Of a stretch of DNA of 64,000 nucleotides, positions 52,073-61,311 are shown piece by piece. How positions within the stretch are numbered: position 1 is the first letter of the stretch; every line of letters starts with the position of its first letter. The DNA is from Paludibacterium sp. B53371 (GTDB lineage: Bacteria; Pseudomonadota; Gammaproteobacteria; Burkholderiales; Chromobacteriaceae). Position numbers and translations under genes: made by a program. The notes beneath the pieces are model-generated. The model did not search any database and was not told where the DNA came from. It saw only the letters and a program-made list of their open reading frames with translations. The DNA is taken from contig NZ_CP069163.1 of assembly GCF_018802765.1 (NCBI RefSeq), positions 3,562,873 to 3,626,872 of the forward strand. Reading direction: 5' to 3'.

Positions 52073-52963
52073 TCAGCCCAGCGGATGAGCCTGGCGCGTC
52101 AGCGCGATGAAAGCGCGTGCCGCGAAAGACAGGCTGGCACCCTGGCGCCAGACCAGCGCCAGCCGCCAGCGCAGATCACTGCCGGTCAGCGGGCGCAACA
52201 CCACCCCCTCGACCGCATGGCGCTGCGCCACGATGTCCGGCAACAACATCGCCCCGGCCCCGGCCGCCACCAGCGCCAGACCGAAACCGGGCTGACCAAT
52301 GCGCGCCACTTCGCGCGGCGTAAAGCCGACCGACTGACACGCCTCGCGAATCAGCCGGTTGAGTACGAAACCATGCTCGAACATCACCAGCGGCGTCTCC
52401 GCCAGCGCACCCAGGGCAATCTCTGACTGGCCGGCCAGCGGATGCGAGCGCGGCAGCGCCACCCGGATCGGATCGTCATGAACAAACAACATCGCCATGT
52501 CCTCGCGCAACGGCAGGATGGTCGCCGCCAGCTCGATCTGCTCATCACGCACCGCCGCCGCCAGCTCCTCGCCCCCGCGCTCCAGCAGCGACAACTGAAT
52601 CGCCGGATACTGCTCACGAAAGCGCGCCAGAATCGGCGCAAAAATCTCGCCACTCCCCAGCGGCGGCAGACCCAGCCGCAACTCGCCCCGCTGCAGCGCC
52701 GTCATATCCTGCAGATCCGCCAGCAGCCGCGCCCGGCCGGCCAGCAACTGGCGCGCGTGCTCCAGCACCAGCTCGCCTGCTGCCGTCACCTTCAGACCGA
52801 CCCCGCGCTTGCCGCGCTCCAGCAACACCACCCCCAGCTCGTCTTCCAGTTGATGAATGGCCTTGCTCAGTGCCGGCTGGGTGATATGCACCCGCTCAGC
52901 CGCCCGGGCGAAACTGCCGCTCTGCACCACTTCCTCGAAGTACTTCAGTACGCGCAAGTCCAT
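52073..52963 (-). CDS. LysR-family regulator of lrgAB (CidR-like)
   Basis: 296 residues. MDLRVLKYFEEVVQSGSFARAAERVHITQPALSKAIHQLE is a textbook LysR helix-turn-helix, followed by a co-inducer domain. It is divergent from an lrgAB pair, the arrangement of CidR. A perfect 15-bp T-N11-A palindrome lies four bases from its start. It probably senses a small acid (acetate or pyruvate in CidR systems). It ends 16 bp from the ATPase stop. Confidence 0.88.
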   Translation of the reverse strand: MDLRVLKYFEEVVQSGSFARAAERVHITQPALSKAIHQLEDELGVVLLERGKRGVGLKVTAAGELVLEHARQLLAGRARLLADLQDMTALQRGELRLGLPPLGSGEIFAPILARFREQYPAIQLSLLERGGEELAAAVRDEQIELAATILPLREDMAMLFVHDDPIRVALPRSHPLAGQSEIALGALAETPLVMFEHGFVLNRLIREACQSVGFTPREVARIGQPGFGLALVAAGAGAMLLPDIVAQRHAVEGVVLRPLTGSDLRWRLALVWRQGASLSFAARAFIALTRQAHPLG

Positions 52964-52966
52964 TGA

Positions 52967-52981
52967 ATAACCAAAAGTTAT
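52967..52981. promoter_or_regulatory. LysR box between the regulator and lrgA
   Basis: ATAAC-CAAAA-GTTAT is a perfect T-N11-A inverted repeat, the classic LysR site, four bases from the regulator start. Binding here could repress the regulator and activate lrgA. A TATACT at 53027-53032 is a likely lrgA -10. Confidence 0.7.
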
Positions 52982-53068
52982 CTAATCATGTAATTGTATT
53001 CATTATATTTATTTTTCAGCCGTGCATATACTCTGAATCCTGTTCCTTCGTGTTTCTCGAGGTTGATC

Positions 53069-53461
53069 GTGAAGTTGTCTCGTCTGTTGCGCACCGTGGT
53101 GCAAGTCGCGCTGATCTGCCTGCTGCTGTGGCTGTGCAACCTGCTGGTGGCCTGGAGCCACCTGCCCCTGCCGGGCAGCGTGCTCGGGCTCGGCATCCTC
53201 GCCCTGCTGCTGATCGGCAAGGTGGTGCCGGAAAACGTGGTCGAGCTGGGCGCCGCCTGGCTGCTGGCCGACATGCTGCTGTTCTTCATTCCGCCGGTGG
53301 TGGCCGTGCTCAAATACGGCACCCTGATCAGTCAGAGCGGCCTCTCCCTGTTCGTGGTACTGCTCGGCGGCACCGCCACCGTGATGATCGGCACCGCCCT
53401 GGTCGTCGATCGGGTCTTCGCCTTCGAAACCCGCCTGCGCGAGGGGAAACAACATGCCTGA
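53069..53461 (+). CDS. lrgA: LrgA/CidA holin-like membrane protein
   Basis: 130 residues from a GTG start, chosen because CGAGG lies 6 bp before it; a longer TTG reading adds an unlikely N-terminus. Four hydrophobic helices include LPLPGSVLGLGILALLLIG and ELGAAWLLADMLLFFIPPVVAVLKYG, the LrgA/CidA signature. These proteins form oligomeric membrane pores linked to autolysis and to export of small acids. It overlaps lrgB by 8 bp. Confidence 0.87.
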   Translation: MKLSRLLRTVVQVALICLLLWLCNLLVAWSHLPLPGSVLGLGILALLLIGKVVPENVVELGAAWLLADMLLFFIPPVVAVLKYGTLISQSGLSLFVVLLGGTATVMIGTALVVDRVFAFETRLREGKQHA

Positions 53462-54143
53462 CTATCTCTGGGCCCTGCTCAGCCTGGCCGTCACCCTGAC
53501 CCTGTACTACCTGGCCAAGCACCATTACGGCCAGACCCGCCGCTTCTGGGCGACCCCGCTGCTGGCGGCGCCGGCCGGCGTCATCCTGCTGGTGTACTCG
53601 CTGCAGATCCCGCTGAATGACTATTTCCGCTACACCCACTGGCTGGTGATGCTGCTCGGGCCGGCCACCATTGCCTTTGCCCTGCCGATCTACCGCCAGC
53701 GCCAGATGATCCTGCGCTACCCGATCACCATCCTGTCCGGCGTCGTCACCGGGCTGATCCTCGGGCTGGCCTCCAACTGGGCCCTGGCCCATCTGATGGG
53801 GCTGCCGGCGGTACTGGAACGCAGCGTACTGCCACGCTCGGTGTCGACACCCTTTGCCCTGCAGGTCTCGGCCAAGTTCGGCGGCATGCCCGACATCACC
53901 GCCATGCTGGTGGTGCTGACCGGCTTGATCGGCATGCTGTGCTGCGAACCGCTGTTCAAGCTGACGCGCATCCGCACCGCCCATGGCCGTGGTGCCGGCC
54001 TCGGCTCCTCCGCCCATGGCGCCGGCACCGCCAAGGCCCATGAACTCGGCCTGGAAGAAGGCGTGATCTCCAGCCTGACCATGATCTTCACCGGCATCGG
54101 CATGGTACTGCTGGCCCCCCTGGTCGCCAGCTGGCTGAATTGA
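53454..54143 (+). CDS. lrgB: LrgB/CidB membrane protein
   Basis: 229 residues with about seven hydrophobic helices. KSVSTPFAL-like RSVSTPFALQVSAKFGG and RTAHGRGAGLGSSAHGAGTAKAHELGLEEGVISSL are family hallmarks. The partner of LrgA, it modulates murein hydrolase activity and acid export. It starts within the lrgA end. A GGACTGA/TCAGTCC hairpin (54199-54223) follows but lacks a T-run. Confidence 0.92.
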   Translation: MPDYLWALLSLAVTLTLYYLAKHHYGQTRRFWATPLLAAPAGVILLVYSLQIPLNDYFRYTHWLVMLLGPATIAFALPIYRQRQMILRYPITILSGVVTGLILGLASNWALAHLMGLPAVLERSVLPRSVSTPFALQVSAKFGGMPDITAMLVVLTGLIGMLCCEPLFKLTRIRTAHGRGAGLGSSAHGAGTAKAHELGLEEGVISSLTMIFTGIGMVLLAPLVASWLN

Positions 54144-54318
54144 CCCCCTGACTTGAGCAAAACACCGGCGTCTTGCAGGATCAGGCAAGAAACCTGCAGG
54201 ACTGAGATACCGGTTTTCAGTCCCTCCCCCCTAGACTTTCCTCCGTGTCATGTCGCCACCGAACCCGGCCGGTGGCGACCCGACGACAGCCCGTCTTGAT
54301 TACACGGAGGCCCCTGCC

Positions 54319-55452
54319 ATGTTTGCATCAACCCCCCGCTTTCCCTCCCTCGGAGGCTTGCTGTCGCTGTGCTCGGCACTGCTGATGAGTTCACTGCCAC
54401 TCCTGTCCAAGGCAGACACCTTGCCGGCACAAGGCAGCGCCATGCACCTGAGTCAACAATGGGACAAGACCTTTCCCGAAAGCAGCAAGGTCAATCACCG
54501 CAAAGTCACCTTCGTCAACCGCTACGGCATCACCCTGGCGGCCGATCTGTATCTGCCGAAACAACACCCGGCCGGCCCCTTGCCCGCCATTGCCGTCAGC
54601 GGCCCATTCGGCGCCGTGAAAGAACAGTCCTCCGGACGCTATGCCCAGACCATGGCCGAGCGCGGCTTTGTGACCCTGGCCTTTGATCCCTCCTACACCG
54701 GAGAAAGCAGCGGCACCCCGCGCAATGTCTCCTCACCGGAAATCAACACCGAAGACTTCATGGCCGCCGTCGATTATCTCGGTCTGCAAGCCAACGTTGA
54801 CCGCCAGCGCATCGGCATCATCGGTATCTGCGGCTTCGGCGGCATGGCCCTGAATGCCGCTGCCGCCGACAAGCGCATCAAAGCCGTCGTCACCACCAGC
54901 ATGTACGACATGTCGCGCGTCATGGCCCGTGGACTGGGCGACAGCATGAGCGACGCCCAGCGCAACCAGGTATTGACCTTCCTGAGCGAGCAACGCTGGA
55001 AAGACGCCGCCGCCGGCCAGCCGGCCCCCGGCAGCCACAGCTTTGCCTTCGATGCCGAGGGGAAAGTGCTGATGACGGCACGCGGCCTGCCGGAAACCCT
55101 GCCGGCCAACCCGCACCCGGTGCTGCAGGAATTCTTCGAGTACTACCGCACCCCGCGCGGCTACCACAGCCGTTCCGTCAACTCGACCGGTGCCTTCACC
55201 GCCACCAGCGCCATGGCCTTCATGAACATGCCCCTGATGAGCCACATCCAGGACATCGCCCCGCGGCCGATCCTGCTGATCGCCGGCGAACAGGCCCACT
55301 CGCGCTATTTCAGCGAAGACGCCTACCGGGCGGCGGCAGAACCAAAACAGCTGCTGATTATCCCGGGCGCCAACCACGTCGACCTGTACGACCGCATGGA
55401 CGTCATCCCCTTTGACACCATCACGGCCTTCTTCAACCGCAACCTGAAATGA
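54319..55452 (+). CDS. Secreted alpha/beta hydrolase with GxCxG nucleophile elbow
   Basis: 377 residues from ATG 54319 behind GGAGG. A signal peptide runs to about residue 33. The nucleophile elbow is GIICG-like: IGIIGICGFGGMAL, giving C171 instead of serine, as in dienelactone hydrolases. DPSYTGESSG and the late His in PGANHVDLYD complete a possible triad. It is probably periplasmic, of unknown substrate. It is followed by an MFS gene and an alcohol dehydrogenase, suggesting a small detoxification or ester-use cluster. Confidence 0.78.
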   Translation: MFASTPRFPSLGGLLSLCSALLMSSLPLLSKADTLPAQGSAMHLSQQWDKTFPESSKVNHRKVTFVNRYGITLAADLYLPKQHPAGPLPAIAVSGPFGAVKEQSSGRYAQTMAERGFVTLAFDPSYTGESSGTPRNVSSPEINTEDFMAAVDYLGLQANVDRQRIGIIGICGFGGMALNAAAADKRIKAVVTTSMYDMSRVMARGLGDSMSDAQRNQVLTFLSEQRWKDAAAGQPAPGSHSFAFDAEGKVLMTARGLPETLPANPHPVLQEFFEYYRTPRGYHSRSVNSTGAFTATSAMAFMNMPLMSHIQDIAPRPILLIAGEQAHSRYFSEDAYRAAAEPKQLLIIPGANHVDLYDRMDVIPFDTITAFFNRNLK

Positions 55453-55505
55453 CACGGCGCCGGGGGCATGGCCTCCGGCCAACCGGTGTCCGAGAACGAA
55501 CCCGA

Positions 55506-56720
55506 ATGCCACCAACCCAAGCCATCCCGCCGCCGGCACGCGCCGCCGTCTGGTCGCTGTCCCTGTGCGTCGGCCTGCTGATCGCGGCCGAATTCATGCC
55601 CGTCAGCCTGCTGACCCCCATGGCGCGCGACCTGCAGGCCACCGACGGCATGGCCGGACAAGCCATCTCCCTCTCCGGCCTGTTTGCCGTGCTGGCCAGC
55701 CTGACCATCGCCCGTCTGACTGCCCGTCTGGATCGCAAGCGGGTCTTGCTCACCCTGGCCGGCTTGATGCTGCTGTCACTGCTGCTGATGGCGCAGGCGG
55801 CAGACTTTACCGGCCTGATGCTGTCGCGTGCGCTGCTGGGACTGGTGATTGGCGGCTTCTGGTCCCTGGCGACCGCCACCGTCAGCCGACTGGTGCCGGC
55901 GCCCGCCGTCCCGGCCGCGCTCGGTACCGTCTACATGGGCAACGCCGTCGCGACCACCCTGGCCGCCCCGCTGGGCAGCTACCTGGGCGGCCTGATCGGC
56001 TGGCGCGGCGTATTCTGGCTGCTGGTGCCGCTGGCCGCCCTCAACCTGCTGGCACTCTGGCGCACACTGCCGGTCATGCCCCGTCAGGCCGCACGCGCCA
56101 CGACATCACCCTGGCAGCTATTGCGACGGCGTCATGTCCGCCTGGCCCTGCCGGCCGTCATGCTGACCTTTGCCGGCGCCTTCTGCGCCTTCACCTATTT
56201 CCGGCCCTTCCTCGAGCAGCAAGCCCACGTCAGCCCGCAGCAACTGTCGCTGATGCTGTTCAGCCTGGGCATTGCCGGCCTGGCCGGCACCCGCCTGGCC
56301 ACCGCCCTGCTGCCGCGCCATCTCTATCGCCTGCTCGGCCGCGCGCCCCTGGCGCTGACCCTGGTGACCCTCGCCCTGCTGATGCCGGGGGCCAGCCTGT
56401 GGGGGGTGGCCATGCTGCTGTTTGTCTGGGGCTGCCTGAACGCCGCCATCCCGGTCGGCTGGTCCGCCTGGCTGGCGCTGGGCGTGGCCGACCAGCAGGA
56501 AAGCGCCGGCGGTCTGCTGGTCGCCGGCATCCAGCTGGCCATCCTGCTCGGCGGCCTGCTCGGCGGCACCTTGCTCGACCATCTGTCGATCCAGGCCACC
56601 CTGCTTGGCGCCGGCAGCCTGATGCTGCTGGCGACCCTGCTGCTGGGCAACGGCCAGCAACTACAACCGGCACGACCGCCCGAAAGGCAAGCCTTACTCC
56701 CCAACCCTGTGGAACCATGA
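55506..56720 (+). CDS. MFS transporter (DHA1-type efflux)
   Basis: 404 residues with 12 membrane helices. The helix-2/3 loop is LTARLDRKRVLLTLAGLMLL and AEFMPVSLLTPMARDL near helix 1 resembles purine or sugar efflux DHA1 carriers (NepI/SotB). It is probably an exporter. A start at 55449 that overlaps the hydrolase stop is possible but adds an Arg-rich extension; I prefer ATG 55506. The alcohol dehydrogenase follows 13 bp later. Confidence 0.82.
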   Translation: MPPTQAIPPPARAAVWSLSLCVGLLIAAEFMPVSLLTPMARDLQATDGMAGQAISLSGLFAVLASLTIARLTARLDRKRVLLTLAGLMLLSLLLMAQAADFTGLMLSRALLGLVIGGFWSLATATVSRLVPAPAVPAALGTVYMGNAVATTLAAPLGSYLGGLIGWRGVFWLLVPLAALNLLALWRTLPVMPRQAARATTSPWQLLRRRHVRLALPAVMLTFAGAFCAFTYFRPFLEQQAHVSPQQLSLMLFSLGIAGLAGTRLATALLPRHLYRLLGRAPLALTLVTLALLMPGASLWGVAMLLFVWGCLNAAIPVGWSAWLALGVADQQESAGGLLVAGIQLAILLGGLLGGTLLDHLSIQATLLGAGSLMLLATLLLGNGQQLQPARPPERQALLPNPVEP

Positions 56721-56733
56721 AGAAAGGACAATC

Positions 56734-57798
56734 ATGAGCACATCAAACGTTAAAGCTTATGCGGCCACCTCCGCCACCACCCCGCTGGGCCCCTATCCGA
56801 TACAGCGTCGCCGGGTGCGCGACAATGACGTCGAAATCGACATCCACTACTGCGGCGTCTGCCATTCCGATCTGCATACCGCCCGCAACGACTGGAACTG
56901 GACGGTGTACCCGATCGTTCCCGGCCACGAAATCATCGGCAAAGTGAAAGCCGTCGGCCCCGGCGTCACCCGCTTCAAGGTCGGCGACACCGTCGGCGTC
57001 GGCTGCATGGTCGATTCCTGCGGCCACTGTGCCGCCTGCGAAGACGGCTACGAGCAGCATTGCCACAGCGGTGCTACCTTTACCTATGGCTGGCCCGACA
57101 GCGAACTGGGCGGCATCACCCAGGGCGGCTATTCCGAGAAGATCGTCGTCAACCAGGACTTCGTCCTGCGCGTACCCGATCAACTCGACATGGCCAGCGC
57201 CGCCCCCTTGCTGTGCGCCGGCATCACCACCTGGGCCCCGCTGCAGGAAGCCGGCATCGGTCCGGGCAGCAAGGTGGCAGTCGTCGGGCTCGGCGGCCTG
57301 GGCCATATGGCCATCAAGCTGGCCAGCGCCCTGGGGGCGGAAGTGACCCTGATGACCCGCTCGGCCGGCAAGGAACAGGAAGCCCGGCGCCTGGGTGCCC
57401 ACCATGTCGTGGTCAGCGGCGACGATGCCAGCATGACGGCGGTGGCCAATCAGTTCCATCTGATCGTCGACACCGTGCCCTATGAACATGACCTGAACCC
57501 GTACCTGCCGACCCTGACCCACAAGGGCAAGCTGGTGCTGGTCGGCTACCTCGGCCCGCTGGAACCGACACTCAACTCGGTGGTGATGATCATGGGCGGA
57601 CGCAGCCTGGCCGGATCGATGATCGGCGGCATTGCCGCCACTCAGCAAATGCTGGACTTCTGCGGCGAACACCACATTGGTGCCGATATCGAGGTGATTC
57701 GCATGCAGGACATCAATCAGGCCTATGAGCGTATGCTCAAGAGTGATGTGAAGTACCGTTTCGTCATCGACATGGCCTCCCTGAAGCAGGAAGGCTGA
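56734..57798 (+). CDS. NAD(P)-dependent zinc alcohol dehydrogenase (YahK/cinnamyl type)
   Basis: 354 residues. Catalytic zinc ligands C40 (CGVCHSDLH) and H65/E66 (GHE) are present. Structural zinc cysteines are C96, C99, C102 and C110. The nucleotide motif VVGLGGLGHMAIKLASALGA lies at about 188. It reduces aldehydes with NADPH in the cytoplasm, like YahK/Ahr. AAAGGA precedes the ATG. A CCGGGCCGCC/GGCGGCCCGG hairpin (57805-57835) follows. The AraC gene downstream is a likely regulator. Confidence 0.9.
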   Translation: MSTSNVKAYAATSATTPLGPYPIQRRRVRDNDVEIDIHYCGVCHSDLHTARNDWNWTVYPIVPGHEIIGKVKAVGPGVTRFKVGDTVGVGCMVDSCGHCAACEDGYEQHCHSGATFTYGWPDSELGGITQGGYSEKIVVNQDFVLRVPDQLDMASAAPLLCAGITTWAPLQEAGIGPGSKVAVVGLGGLGHMAIKLASALGAEVTLMTRSAGKEQEARRLGAHHVVVSGDDASMTAVANQFHLIVDTVPYEHDLNPYLPTLTHKGKLVLVGYLGPLEPTLNSVVMIMGGRSLAGSMIGGIAATQQMLDFCGEHHIGADIEVIRMQDINQAYERMLKSDVKYRFVIDMASLKQEG

Positions 57799-57804
57799 CA
57801 GACA

Positions 57805-57835
57805 CCGGGCCGCCTCGCCTGTGCCGGCGGCCCGG
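57805..57835. other. Hairpin between alcohol dehydrogenase and AraC genes
   Basis: A 10-bp perfect stem with an 11-base loop, 7 bp after the dehydrogenase stop. There is no T-run, so it may stabilise the mRNA end or weaken read-through into the AraC gene. Confidence 0.4.
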
Positions 57836-57860
57836 CAGAAACACAGAGGAAAACCTGCCC

Positions 57861-58778
57861 ATGAACCTTGCCAGAGACACCGATTCAGCCGCCATGCTGG
57901 CCCGGCTGGGCACCATCATCGCAGCCCGCACCGTCGGCAACGAAGACCGGGAATCCGGCATTCCGAACCTGAGCTTCTACCGGCGCGAAAACCGCACCGA
58001 ACCCTGTGCCTGCCTGGTGGAACCCAGCCTGGTGCTGGTGGTACAGGGCAGCAAGCAGATGCTGGTGGGCGACCAGCACTATCCCTACAATGCCGAACAT
58101 TTTCTGCTGACCGCCATCGACCTGCCGGCCAGCTCGCAAGTCCTGGAGGCCAGCCAAGACACCCCCTGCCTGGGCATGGTGCTGCGCCTCGACCTGAGCA
58201 TCATGAACGAACTGATCGCCCAGGGCGGCCTCTGCCCGCCGCCGGAACGCCCGGCCGGCGGCCAGTGCATGGCCCAGGGCAAAGTGACCCCGAGCCTGCT
58301 CGACGCCTTCTGCCGCCTGCTGGCCCTGCTCGACCAGCCGCAACACCTGGCCGTGCTCGGCCCCCTGATCCAGCGCGAAATCCACTACCGCCTGCTGGTC
58401 AGCGAACAAGCCTCGCGCCTGTGGCACATCCTCTCCGCCGGCAGCAACAGCCAGCGCATCGCCCGCGCCATCGACTGGCTGAAAACCCACTACACCGAAC
58501 CACTGACCATCGACGAACTGGCATCCCGGGCACAAATGAGCCCCTCCAGCCTGCACCACCACTTCCGCCAACTCACCGCCATGAGCCCGCTGCAATACGT
58601 CAAATGGCTGCGACTCAACGAAGCCCGGCGCCTGATGCTCAACGACGGACTGGAAGCCGCCACCGCCGCCTTCCGCGTCGGCTACGAAAGCCCGTCCCAG
58701 TTCAGCCGCGAATACGGCCGCCTGTTCGGCCTGCCCCCCAAGCGCGACATCAGCCAGATGACACGACAAAGCGCCTAG
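57861..58778 (+). CDS. AraC-family regulator with AraC_N domain
   Basis: 305 residues. An N-terminal AraC_N sensing domain (about 25-185: ACLVEPSLVLVVQGSKQMLVGDQHYPYNAEHFLLTAIDLP) precedes two helix-turn-helices at about 205-300 (LTIDELASRAQMSPSSLHHHFRQLTAMSPLQYVKWLRLNEARRLM). This group often regulates aldehyde or alcohol dehydrogenase genes. Its position behind the hydrolase-MFS-dehydrogenase run suggests local control. Confidence 0.9.
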   Translation: MNLARDTDSAAMLARLGTIIAARTVGNEDRESGIPNLSFYRRENRTEPCACLVEPSLVLVVQGSKQMLVGDQHYPYNAEHFLLTAIDLPASSQVLEASQDTPCLGMVLRLDLSIMNELIAQGGLCPPPERPAGGQCMAQGKVTPSLLDAFCRLLALLDQPQHLAVLGPLIQREIHYRLLVSEQASRLWHILSAGSNSQRIARAIDWLKTHYTEPLTIDELASRAQMSPSSLHHHFRQLTAMSPLQYVKWLRLNEARRLMLNDGLEAATAAFRVGYESPSQFSREYGRLFGLPPKRDISQMTRQSA

Positions 58779-58790
58779 CCCAGTCACCCA

Positions 58791-58842
58791 GGGGTCAGGT
58801 CTTGTATTTTGCATCGAGACGCAAAATACAAGACCTGACCCC
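58791..58842. repeat. REP-like perfect hairpin 1 (left of RAYT gene)
   Basis: Two 22-bp arms (58791-58812 and 58821-58842) are perfect reverse complements around the loop ATCGAGAC. The arm starts GGGGTCAGGTCTTG and ends TATTTTGC. It lies 12 bp after the AraC stop and could also serve as its terminator. It is one of two copies flanking the transposase-like gene. Confidence 0.9.
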
Positions 58843-58937
58843 GTCATGATGGCCTTCCTGTTTTCTGAAGTTGCAGGCGGCAGGAAATCGTTGGCACATC
58901 CAGGCATCCAAGCGGTTTTGTCAGTGCGGAGGCTTCG

Positions 58938-59786
58938 ATGTCCAGACCGTTACGTATCGAATTTGCAGGGGCAACTTACCATGTCACCACACGAGGTAAT
59001 CAACAGCAGCAGGTGTTTCTGGACGAGCACGACCGGACTGGCTTCCTCACCCTGCTGAGTGATGTTTGCACGCATTTCAACTGGCAGGTCTATGCCTACT
59101 GCCTGATGGGCAACCATTACCACCTGCTGCTGCAAACCCTGCATGGCAACTTGTCCAGAGGCATGCGCCAGCTCAACGGCGTCTATACCCAGACGTTCAA
59201 TCGTCGCCATCAGCGGGTGGGGCATGTGTTTCAGGGGCGATATCACGCGGTACTGGTCGATGCCGATGCGCATCTGCTGGAGGTCGCACGCTACGTGGTG
59301 CTGAACCCGGTCCGTGCCGGGCTGGTGCAACAGGTTGCGCAGTGGCGCTGGAGCAGCTACTCGGCCATGCTGCAAGACAGCACAAGCCCCTGGCTGGCCA
59401 CCCGCAGCCTGCTGGCGATGTTTGCCGAAGATCGTGCCATGGCGCGCCTGCACTACCGGCAATTTGTCCAGCAAGGCCTGAGTGCGGCCTCCCCCTGGCA
59501 CCAGTTGCAAGGGCAGGTGTTTCTGGGCGATGACGCCTTTGTCGCGCAAATGCAGCGCCGGGCCAAAAAAGTCGTGTCCGTGCCGACCGCCAGTGAAATC
59601 CCCAGGGTCCAGCGCCGACTGCCGGCACCAACGCTGACCCAGTGTGTGAGTCAAACCTCAGACAGGAATGAAGCCATCCGGCTGGCATGGCAGAGCGGCG
59701 GCTTTACCCTGGTACAACTCGCCGCTTATTTCGGCCTGCACTACGCCACCATCAGCCGGATCATTGCAGGGAAAAAGGCCGGCTGA
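58938..59786 (+). CDS. REP-associated tyrosine transposase (RAYT, Y1/HUH type)
   Basis: 282 residues. The HUH motif is GNHYHLLL (about 51-58) and the likely catalytic tyrosine lies in GVYTQTFNRRHQRVGHVFQGRY (about 75-95). A C-terminal helix-turn-helix (LAAYFGLHYATISRII) is unusual but known in the family. RAYTs cut REP-like hairpins in single-stranded DNA. Two such hairpins flank it at 58791 and 59824. It starts MSRPLRIEFAGATYHVTTRGN behind GGAGG. The gene looks intact. Confidence 0.92.
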   Translation: MSRPLRIEFAGATYHVTTRGNQQQQVFLDEHDRTGFLTLLSDVCTHFNWQVYAYCLMGNHYHLLLQTLHGNLSRGMRQLNGVYTQTFNRRHQRVGHVFQGRYHAVLVDADAHLLEVARYVVLNPVRAGLVQQVAQWRWSSYSAMLQDSTSPWLATRSLLAMFAEDRAMARLHYRQFVQQGLSAASPWHQLQGQVFLGDDAFVAQMQRRAKKVVSVPTASEIPRVQRRLPAPTLTQCVSQTSDRNEAIRLAWQSGGFTLVQLAAYFGLHYATISRIIAGKKAG

Positions 59787-59797
59787 AGCATCACGCC

Positions 59798-59830
59798 AAG
59801 ACGGCGCAAAGACGGCGCGCAAAGACGGGG
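59798..59830 (+). repeat. Short direct repeats next to hairpin 2
   Basis: AAGACGGCGC occurs at 59798-59807 and 59809-59818, followed by AAGACGGGG at 59822-59830, which leads into the left hairpin arm. They may mark slippage or earlier insertions at the element border. Confidence 0.6.
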
Positions 59831-59881
59831 TCAGGTCTTGTTTTTTGCATCACGACGCAAAAAACAAGACCTGACCCCGTC
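59824..59881. repeat. REP-like perfect hairpin 2 (right of RAYT gene)
   Basis: Two 25-bp arms (59824-59848 and 59857-59881) are perfect reverse complements around ATCACGAC. The core equals hairpin 1 except for one base, A to T, which is changed in both arms so pairing is kept. It sits just beyond the mnmE stop on the minus strand. Confidence 0.9.
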
Positions 59882-59890
59882 TTGGATGCT

Positions 59891-61243
59891 TTATTTGCCG
59901 ATGCAGAAGCGGCTGAAGATGACGCCCAGCAGGTCGTCCGAGCTGAATTCGCCGGTGATCTCCGACAAGGCGTGCTGAGCCAGTCGCAGTTCTTCGGCGA
60001 AGATTTCGATCTGCTGCCAGCCGGTGGCGGCCAGTTCCAGATGGTGGGCGGCGCGGGCGATGGCGTCCATGTGGCGCGCCCGGGCCAGATAAACCCCCTC
60101 GCTGCCGCCGCTGAAGCCAATCATCTGCAACAGCCGCGCCTTGAGCAGATCCACCCCGTCCTGCGTCTTGGCCGACAGATACACCGCCGGGTGACCGTTG
60201 TGCGTATCCTGCTGCGCGACATCGTCGGTCAGGTCGATCTTGTTGAACACAAAGACCAGCGGCAGGCTGGCCGGCAGCCGTGCCAGAATCGCCTCCAGCG
60301 CCTCGTCCACCCCCTCCTGACTATCCACCAGCACCAGCGCCAGATCCGCGGTTTCCACCGCCTGCCAGGTACGCTCGATGCCGATGCGCTCGACCACATC
60401 ATTGGTCTCGCGCAGACCGGCGGTATCGATAATGTGCATCGGCACCCCGTCCAGCACGATTTCCTCGCGCACCGTATCGCGGGTAGTGCCGGCGATGTCG
60501 GTGACAATCGCCACCTCATCGCCGGCCAGCGCGTTCATCAGGCTCGACTTGCCGACATTCGGCTGGCCGACCAGCACCACATGCATGCCCTCGCGCAGAA
60601 TCGCCCCCTGACGCGCGGTGGCACGCACCTTTTCCAGCCGCTCGCGCAACGTTGCCAGCTTGCCGGTGGCATCCGCCGCCTTGAGGAAGTCGATGTCCTC
60701 CTCCGGGAAATCCAGCGTCGCCTCGACCAGCATGCGCAGCGTGATCAGCTCGTCAGTCAGCGCATGAATTTCGTCCGAGAACGCCCCCTTGAGCGACTTG
60801 AGCGCACTGCGCGCCGCCGACTCGCTGGCAGCGTCGATCAGATCGGCCACACTCTCCGCCTGCGCCAGATCCATCTTGTCGTTGAGGAAGGCCCGCTTGG
60901 AAAACTCGCCCGGCTCGGCCAGCCTCGCCCCCAGCTCGACACAACGCGCCAGCAGCATGCGCATCACCACCGGCCCGCCATGTCCCTGCAACTCGATCAC
61001 ATCCTCGCCGGTAAACGAATTCGGCCCGGGGAAATACAACAGCAGCCCATTGTCGATGGCATGGCCGTCGGCGGCCAGGAAATCGGTATACAGCGCATAA
61101 CGCGGCTTCGGCGTCTTGCCGCCGGCAATCGCGCTGGCAAACGGCAGCAGATCGCGGCCGGAAATGCGGATGACGCCGACACCGCCGCGACCGGGCGCGG
61201 TAGCGATGGCACAGATGGTGACCGGACTGTAGGCAATGGACAT
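59891..61243 (-). CDS. mnmE: tRNA uridine-5-carboxymethylaminomethyl modification GTPase
   Basis: 450 residues. An N-terminal folate-binding domain (about 1-118) starts [28 protein letters not shown]. The GTPase domain has [23 protein letters not shown] and NKIDL. The C-terminal CIGK motif carries the essential cysteine. With MnmG it makes cmnm5U34 in tRNAs. It is part of the rpmH-rnpA-yidD-yidC-mnmE origin block. Confidence 0.97.
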   Translation of the reverse strand: MSIAYSPVTICAIATAPGRGGVGVIRISGRDLLPFASAIAGGKTPKPRYALYTDFLAADGHAIDNGLLLYFPGPNSFTGEDVIELQGHGGPVVMRMLLARCVELGARLAEPGEFSKRAFLNDKMDLAQAESVADLIDAASESAARSALKSLKGAFSDEIHALTDELITLRMLVEATLDFPEEDIDFLKAADATGKLATLRERLEKVRATARQGAILREGMHVVLVGQPNVGKSSLMNALAGDEVAIVTDIAGTTRDTVREEIVLDGVPMHIIDTAGLRETNDVVERIGIERTWQAVETADLALVLVDSQEGVDEALEAILARLPASLPLVFVFNKIDLTDDVAQQDTHNGHPAVYLSAKTQDGVDLLKARLLQMIGFSGGSEGVYLARARHMDAIARAAHHLELAATGWQQIEIFAEELRLAQHALSEITGEFSSDDLLGVIFSRFCIGK

Positions 61244-61261
61244 GGTCGACTCTTGAAAGTG

Positions 61262-61289
61262 AAAAAGCCCAACCGCAGGCGGTCGGGCT
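61262..61289 (-). terminator. Terminator between yidC and mnmE
   Basis: On the minus strand AGCCCGACCGC-CT-GCGGTTGGGCT forms a near-perfect stem followed by TTTTCAC. It lies 23 bp after yidC, so mnmE probably depends on read-through or its own promoter. Confidence 0.75.
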
Positions 61290-61311
61290 CGTGGATCAGA
61301 TCAGCCGTGAA

